11,428 bases of DNA. Origin: Physocladia obscura. Lineage: Eukaryota > Chytridiomycota > Chytridiomycetes > Chytridiales > Chytriomycetaceae. A program made the translations under genes and the position numbers. The stretch lies in contig JADGJH010000469.1 in the NCBI GenBank assembly GCA_027596945.1, positions 1 through 11,428 of the forward strand, written 5' to 3'. Numbering within the stretch: position 1 is the stretch's first letter; each line of letters begins with the position of its first letter. Shown here in pieces: positions 7,140 to 11,428 of the stretch. The notes below the pieces were generated by a model that was not told the origin of the DNA, ran no database searches, and saw nothing but the letters and a program-made list of their open reading frames with translations.

Positions 7140-8372
7140 TCATATTGTAACAGCCTCAATTCCTGCCAGTATTTCATCCTGTATATTGAATTAATACTAG
7201 TTTTCAAATATAACCATATACATTTATATTTCTCACCACATTCCTTGGTTTAGATACTCGAATCAGCTCAAAAGTCAACCAAAATTTTTTTTTATCCTCC
7301 ACAGTCATACATAAAACTGACAAAGAATACAGTAAATAATTCATTTGAAAAAACCTCTCGGCATCATATTGTCTATCATTATCAGTTATCCAAAGCTCGG
7401 ACAACTGGTCGATTAAGTCGAATGAATGCGCTAGTGATGGAATTGATCGCAAAGCATCGCGACAAATACCAATTTGTGGCATATTTTCAAACAAATCATA
7501 AGCAATCTTAGACTTTGGTGCACCATTTGGCAAGCAAATGATTCGAAAATGGATAAACTGCGAGGTATTGGCAATGTGAAACTTGGCCATAATATCCATG
7601 AAATTTACGCGGTCAATAATTTTACACCTATCTTGCAATCTTATATGTTCCCGAATAGATTTTAACATTAATATTCTTGCAGTTCGCATATTTGTTGTCC
7701 TGGATTGTTTCTTAGAGCAGAGTGAAATTAAAAATAACATACATTATTCGTATGCAAAATATTATAATAATGAATTTACCACAAATAAGTCAAAAATCCT
7801 GTCTACAATTTTCACTTCTTTTAAAGATAATAACTGTTTTATCTCCGTTTTGAAAGGCTCAGTTACTATAGTTCCAAATAGCTCCTCGGCGCTTTGCATA
7901 GTATTTGGGTCGAGAATGGCTGTTTCTTGGCTAACATCCAGCAACCAATCAAAAGATTCACTGCCGTTAAATTGATTGCTTGAAGTATTTTGTTTGTTTT
8001 TAGAATCATTGTCACTCGCACCAATAATACTTTTATCAGCATTTGAGTAGTTTTGTGTTGAACTTGAAGGCATAAAGACTCTATTACTAATGCGAAATTG
8101 CTGTAATTGGAGTTTTAACGACGTATTTTCGGTGGACAAATATCTGACTCTTTCCTCCAATTCGCGAATGTAGTTCTGCTTTCGCTCGCGCTGAGCACTG
8201 CCTGAAAGTCAGAAGAAACGGCTAATTGCTGAGAGATGTAAACGAAATACCGTTGTGTTTCTCTAAGCCGTTGAGTTCTTGTGTTTATGCTTTCTTCTGT
8301 AAGCTTTGGCCGGCCGCGCTTGGAATTAGGGTTGTACTGTCCCGACGAAGATGTCCGAGTTGGTGAACTCAT
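7140..8372 (-). CDS. bZIP transcription factor paralog with AT-hook-like motif (gene 3)
   Basis: Exons on the - strand are 8372-8251, 8197-7780, 7710-7237 and 7178-7140, giving 350 codons plus stop. Introns are 53, 69 and 58 nt. The ATG at 8372 begins MSSPTRTSSSGQYNPNSKRG; the frame further up has only a TTG. NSKRGRPKL (16-24) resembles an AT-hook core. The basic region is the most diverged: TQRLRETQRAQRERKQNY, with Leu36 at the invariant Asn position and R44 in register with L54, L61 and L68. The C-x4-C block of the other three paralogs is missing. The FDWLLD patch and the SAEELFGTIVTEPFK block are present. Exon 3 is 474 nt and closest to gene 4 (over half identical by eye, for example the shared TVEDKKKFW). 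The tail is DEILAGIEAVTI. It lies 96 bp downstream of the gene 4 stop on the same strand, so the two look like a tandem duplication. Confidence 0.87.
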
Positions 8373-8429
8373 CTCCGTTTGCAAAAGGATAATTTCTGTA
8401 AAATAGCAACAAAATTAAATCATGTGAAG

Positions 8430-8435
8430 TTTATT
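8430..8435 (-). terminator. Candidate poly(A) signal of gene 4
   Basis: TTTATT on the + strand reads AATAAA on the - strand, 33 nt after the gene 4 stop and about 58 nt before the gene 3 start codon. A TTTTACAG acceptor-like sequence follows it, just upstream of the gene 3 ATG, so a 5' UTR intron is possible. Confidence 0.35.
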
Positions 8436-8468
8436 GTAAATTAACCAATTGAATGCATCAAAATATTC

Positions 8469-9810
8469 TCAAATTGTAACGGCCTCAACTCCTGCAAGAA
8501 ACTCGTCCTACAACCAAAAAAAAGAACAAAAATTAAATTCTGTTTATCAAAAAGACAATGTCACAAACCACTTCTTTCCGTTTGTTTGTTCGAACAAGCT
8601 CAAAAGCCATCCAAAATTTCTTCTTGTCCTCGACAGTGACACAAAGAACAGATAGTGAATGCAAAATTTGGTTCAACTGAAAAAATTTTTCGGCATCATA
8701 CTCTTCGTCATCCTTAATCCAAAATTCAGACAGGTGGTCAATTACATTGAATGAGCCAGCTAAAGATGGAATGGCACGCAAAGCCTCACGAAACAAACCC
8801 ACGTGCGGCATACTTTGGAACGTATCGACATCAATTTTCGACTTGGGCATATCAGGAGGTGCACACATATTTCTGAAATGCATGAGGTGTTGGGAATTTT
8901 TAACCTGAAAATTTGCCGTAATCTCGAGAAAGTTGACTCGATCGAGGACTGTACATCGATCTGTAAGTCTCATATGCTCGCGAATACTTTTCAACAGTAA
9001 AACTCTTGCAATGCGTGTATCTGTCGCTCTGGATTGTCTCTAGTGTTATGATGGTTGTTCATAAGGCAACTTTTGATGAAGGAAGGTTGAACTCACGACA
9101 AACAAGTCAAAAATCCTGTCTACAATTTTCGAACTTTTTAAGGATGAAAGCGACTTTGTTTGCGTTTTATAAGGTTCAATCTGTATAGGTCCGTAGAGCT
9201 CCTCTGCACATGGGTGGGATAATAGTTTTCCGCTTGAATGATCACCAGGAGTGAACGCCATTTCATCGCCCGTGTCCCAAATCCAATCGGATGAAGGGTG
9301 ATTGAGTTCGTCCAAATTGTTAACTGGAGACAACGAAGAGCCAGCAAACGAGCCTATCCAATCAGAATCGCCAGAAACCGGCAAAGATATTGGAGTATTT
9401 ACGCCGGCAAGTGCTGTTTGCAGTTCCAAAACTTGCATCTGAAGAGCTTGGATTTGGGCCACGCAATTGGCGTTGAAGCACGGAACACTATCACTGACTG
9501 TTCCTGTCGCTGCTTGAAGCGTGGTAATTTGTTGTTTCAGCAAGGAGTTTTCCTCTGCCAACTCCTTAACTCGTGTTTCCAGATCTAGCAGATAATCTTG
9601 TTTGCGCGCTCGCAGCGCGCTGTATGAACAGATGGAGAACGGATATCAAATCATTTGAGAATCAACAGCAGGAAAGAGGCTTTACCGCTGGGCTTCGCGC
9701 ATTTGCTGAGTGCGTCTATTCTCACTTTCGGCAGATTGCTTTTTTCTGCCACGATTACTATGTGGGTTGTAGCGCGCGTTGCTTGGAAACGGGATGGTGT
9801 CGTTGTCCAT
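8469..9810 (-). CDS. bZIP transcription factor paralog (gene 4)
   Basis: Exons on the - strand are 9810-9686, 9619-9097, 9039-8569 and 8507-8469, giving 385 codons plus stop. Introns are 66, 57 and 61 nt; the last donor is the weaker GTTTGT. The protein begins MDNDTIPFPSNARYNPHSNR. The basic region reads RRTQQMREAQRALRARKQDY, with Met37 where Asn is expected and R45 in register. This is the longest zipper of the set: L55, L62, L69 and L76. The C-x4-C pair sits at 89/94 in VPCFNANCVAQIQ. Two SDW motifs follow in an acidic, Ser/Pro/Gly-rich middle region that could be an activation region (inference). The SAEE-type block reads CAEELYGPIQIEPYK. Exon 3 is 471 nt. The tail is DEFLAGVEAVTI. A longer reading frame on the same strand overlaps exon 1 in another phase and is not needed. 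Confidence 0.88.
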
Positions 9811-9933
9811 TTTTGATGTTTCAAATCGAAATCAAATTCAATTCTACAGACGTGGCAAGGGAAGAAAAAAAATAAAATTGGTAATCGGTGGGTAATCGAT
9901 ATGAAATTGAACTTTGCCAAGAATTTGTGGTCG

Positions 9934-9940
9934 TGAGTCA
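9934..9940. promoter_or_regulatory. TGAGTCA, AP-1/Gcn4-type bZIP site upstream of gene 4
   Basis: An exact TGAGTCA lies 124 bp upstream of the gene 4 start codon. Classical AP-1/Gcn4 bZIP dimers bind this heptamer. The paralogs here have an altered key contact residue, so self-regulation through this site is speculation. One more match, TGACTCA at 6815-6821, lies away from any promoter, so chance occurrence is plausible. Confidence 0.22.
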
Positions 9941-10381
9941 TCTCATCGAGTTTTGCATCCAAAACTCTACGCTCTTCATGCAGATTCGAAAACTGAAAGA
10001 TGGGGTTATTTGTTAGCACCACGATAGATGAAAATTGGTGAAATTTTAATAATCTTTCGAAATAAAAATGAAATAAAACTCGTTCTATTGTGGTAAATTC
10101 CAACCAATGTTTCCATTTTTGCAAGATAAAATTTGTCGTTGGTAGACAAATTCGGCAAAAACAATTTTTTTTTCATTACCTTCTTTGAAAACAAATAACT
10201 TGCATAAATTTCTTTAGGACAATATAATTTTTTTAGTCACATTGTTTCAACCACAACTGAAACTTTCAGGAATCAAAGATTTCGACTTGCTGCAACACAA
10301 ACTGAGCAGGATTCGAACTTTCGCATTTCCACACAATCTCCCCAAAATTTCTATTTTTGGTGTGACCGCAAAATGCAATTT

Positions 10382-10535
10382 GCGTTGAAAAGCGTTGACG
10401 GGAGTATGGGAGATGCAGGAGCAGGGCCTTGAGGAATCAGTCGCTTGAGGACGGTCGATGGAAGAGATATCAAGGATGAAAAAGAATAAGTATATTTTTG
10501 GAACAGAACAGAGTTAAAAAGTGATCCACCGTCAC
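10382..10535. repeat. Dispersed repeat, copy B (inverted relative to copy A)
   Basis: The reverse complement matches 3815-3968 over its whole length. Here the - strand frame containing GGSLFNSVLFQKYTYSF is open through the repeat, whereas copy A is interrupted. Differences between the copies include several third-position changes (CAG/CAA, GCG/GCA, CCA/CCC), but also many that would change residues. Probably an old low-copy element. The autonomous parent is not visible. Confidence 0.7.
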
Positions 10536-10818
10536 TATTCAGAAGGGGAAAAACCCAAAATCTTGAAGAATGTGCACTTGGCACTTTGTATTGAATTCAG
10601 ATAGCACATAAATGAAACTCATTCAATGAATGATGCCGCATTTTTGCTGAAAACGAGTAATCTTTGAAACATTTAGTGCTTCTGTTTGAGCATAATCAAT
10701 GAAAGCAAAACCGGTAGCTCCAAGCGCGTTATTGCTACTCAATGCAACATTCTATGTTCCAAAATTTTGACGGACTTAAAACATTAATGTTAGGAAAAAC
10801 TTACATATTCGAAATAAA

Positions 10819-10944
10819 TCATACTGTATTGTCCGTAAAACTCGAAGATTTGCTGAACCTACTTTTCTGCAGCAAATTGATTGCTGCTTCGCTCATTTGC
10901 GTTCGTCGGCCTCGGTTGCTACGAGGATTTTGAGTGCAGTGCAT
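10819..10944 (-). pseudogene. Decayed first exon of a bZIP paralog
   Basis: From ATG at 10944 the frame reads MHCTQNPRSNRGRRTQ, matching exon 1 of gene 1 at the shared NPRSNRGRR motif and at the expected distance from the start. The next residues (MSEAAINLLQKSR) do not keep the QM-REAQR basic region. There is no CG-GT donor at the right place, and the frame ends after 41 codons. No exon 2, 3 or 4 of this family was found downstream on the - strand to the repeat at 10535. It could also be a short separate protein that kept only the motif, but a truncated duplicate fits better. A TTTTTTCTCAG acceptor-like sequence lies just before the ATG. Confidence 0.55.
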
Positions 10945-11428
10945 GGAACTGAGAAAAAAATGAGAATTGTCAAAACAGAGATTTTTGTCGAAAACATTGT
11001 CACCTGCGATACTTAGATAACCGCACCCTTCACAAAACCTTCGCATCGACAGATCAACCGCTAACAATACTAGCACTTTTCACTTGAAGTATATACCTCA
11101 ATTGTAATGGCTTATTTTCTCTCACTCTCTTTTTTGAGCTTTTTTCATCCTTGAAGAACATTTCAGATTTTTGGAGTGGTAATTGGGTGGACAGGGGGCA
11201 ATTTTGGTTTCAACGATGGAAGAAAATAAGTCACAATGTTGCACCTAAATCCTCCACCACATACAACTACTTTTTCCTTTCATCTTCATCAGAGTCTGCA
11301 AAAAAGTAACGCAACATAGTAGGATAAGAAATTTGTAATAATTTTGGTATCATTTACATTTTAAGAAAAAAAAAAAAAAAAAAATATTAAACCAACAAAA
11401 AAAAAAAAAAAGCAACGCCACAACAAAT
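10945..11428. other. Right-end stretch without a confident gene
   Basis: Nothing long is open. On the - strand a TTTTTTGCAG acceptor (intron end at 11296) is followed by 29 nt that would read xSDEDERKK and TAG (11267-11295). This could be the charged last exon of a gene to the right, but only nine residues support it. Two A runs, 11366-11384 (19 nt) and 11397-11411 (15 nt), flank the edge and would be T runs in such an intron. Confidence 0.3.
11366..11411. repeat. Two poly(A) tracts
   Basis: A19 at 11366-11384 and A15 at 11397-11411, separated by 12 nt. Simple low-complexity sequence. They could be the tail of a retrocopy, but no element body is visible beside them. Confidence 0.75.

Larger units (their letters stand above)
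9811..10818. other. Upstream region of gene 4 and following intergenic stretch
   Basis: It contains the likely promoter of gene 4 on the - strand, an AP-1-type heptamer (9934-9940), and the second copy of the dispersed repeat. On the - strand a good branch-point-like GCTAAC and TTTCAG acceptor (intron end at 9993) precede an open stretch starting FSNLHEERRVLDAKLDEMTH, which looks like a helical, charged segment. I could not link it to a start or a second exon. The + strand at 10271-10433 also stays open after a TTTCAG. No gene is assigned to either. Confidence 0.35.

Noticed and set aside
9651..10124. 157-codon open frame on the minus strand overlapping gene 4 exon 1
   Set aside because: Its 3' third is gene 4 exon 1 and intron 1 read in another phase, and its middle is a T-tract translated as Phe. 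Only a short 5' part (about 9890-9992) looks protein-like, and it has no start or partner exon.
10300..10325. tRNA T-loop-like GGATTCGAAC at 10309-10318
   Set aside because: The flanking arms do not pair as a T stem, and no anticodon or acceptor stem can be built around it on the minus strand.
11098..11111. Match of 14 nt to the end of the conserved 39-nt bZIP tail exon (minus strand)
   Set aside because: Only the last few codons resemble the tail, one base is missing at the stop, and the upstream part and acceptor do not match. Too weak to call a further paralog.

Overview
This window is eukaryotic, most likely from an early-diverging fungus such as a chytrid. The real genes carry short GT-AG introns (53-72 nt), the sequence is AT-rich with many homopolymer runs, spacing is compact, and the recognisable family is a fungal Yap/Pap1-like bZIP. 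The fungal placement is inference; nothing here names a species.

The main content is a cluster of bZIP-type transcription factor paralogs. Four are complete: gene 1 on the + strand (199-1623), and genes 2 (1787-3071), 3 (7140-8372) and 4 (8469-9810) on the - strand. A fifth is present only as its last exon at the left edge (115-153, +), and a sixth as a decayed first exon (10819-10944, -). The ORFs look broken because each gene has four exons. After splicing, all four complete genes share one architecture. Exon 1 carries an NP-x-SNRGR motif and half of the basic region. Intron 1 splits an arginine codon inside the DNA-binding helix. Exon 2 carries the rest of the basic region and the leucine zipper. 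Exon 3 is about 157 codons of an unrecognised conserved domain. Exon 4 is a 39-nt exon encoding a near-invariant 12-residue tail of the type DELLAGIEAVTI. In all four the normally invariant asparagine of the bZIP N-x7-R motif is Met or Leu.

Layout: the tail of paralog 0 (+) lies only 45 bp before gene 1 (+). Genes 1 and 2 converge. A 2.2-kb stretch (3072-5311) holds no convincing gene but has one copy of a dispersed repeat. An intron-less gene for a seven- or eight-pass membrane protein follows (5312-6310, +). The next stretch holds a strong imperfect palindrome (6614-6720). Genes 4 and 3 form a tandem pair on the - strand with 96 bp between them. The right end holds the second, inverted copy of the dispersed repeat, the bZIP relic and A-rich tracts.

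The bZIP genes probably form homo- or heterodimers with each other, because the zippers share register, and may cross-regulate. That is inference. No functional link between the membrane protein and the bZIP genes can be shown from sequence.
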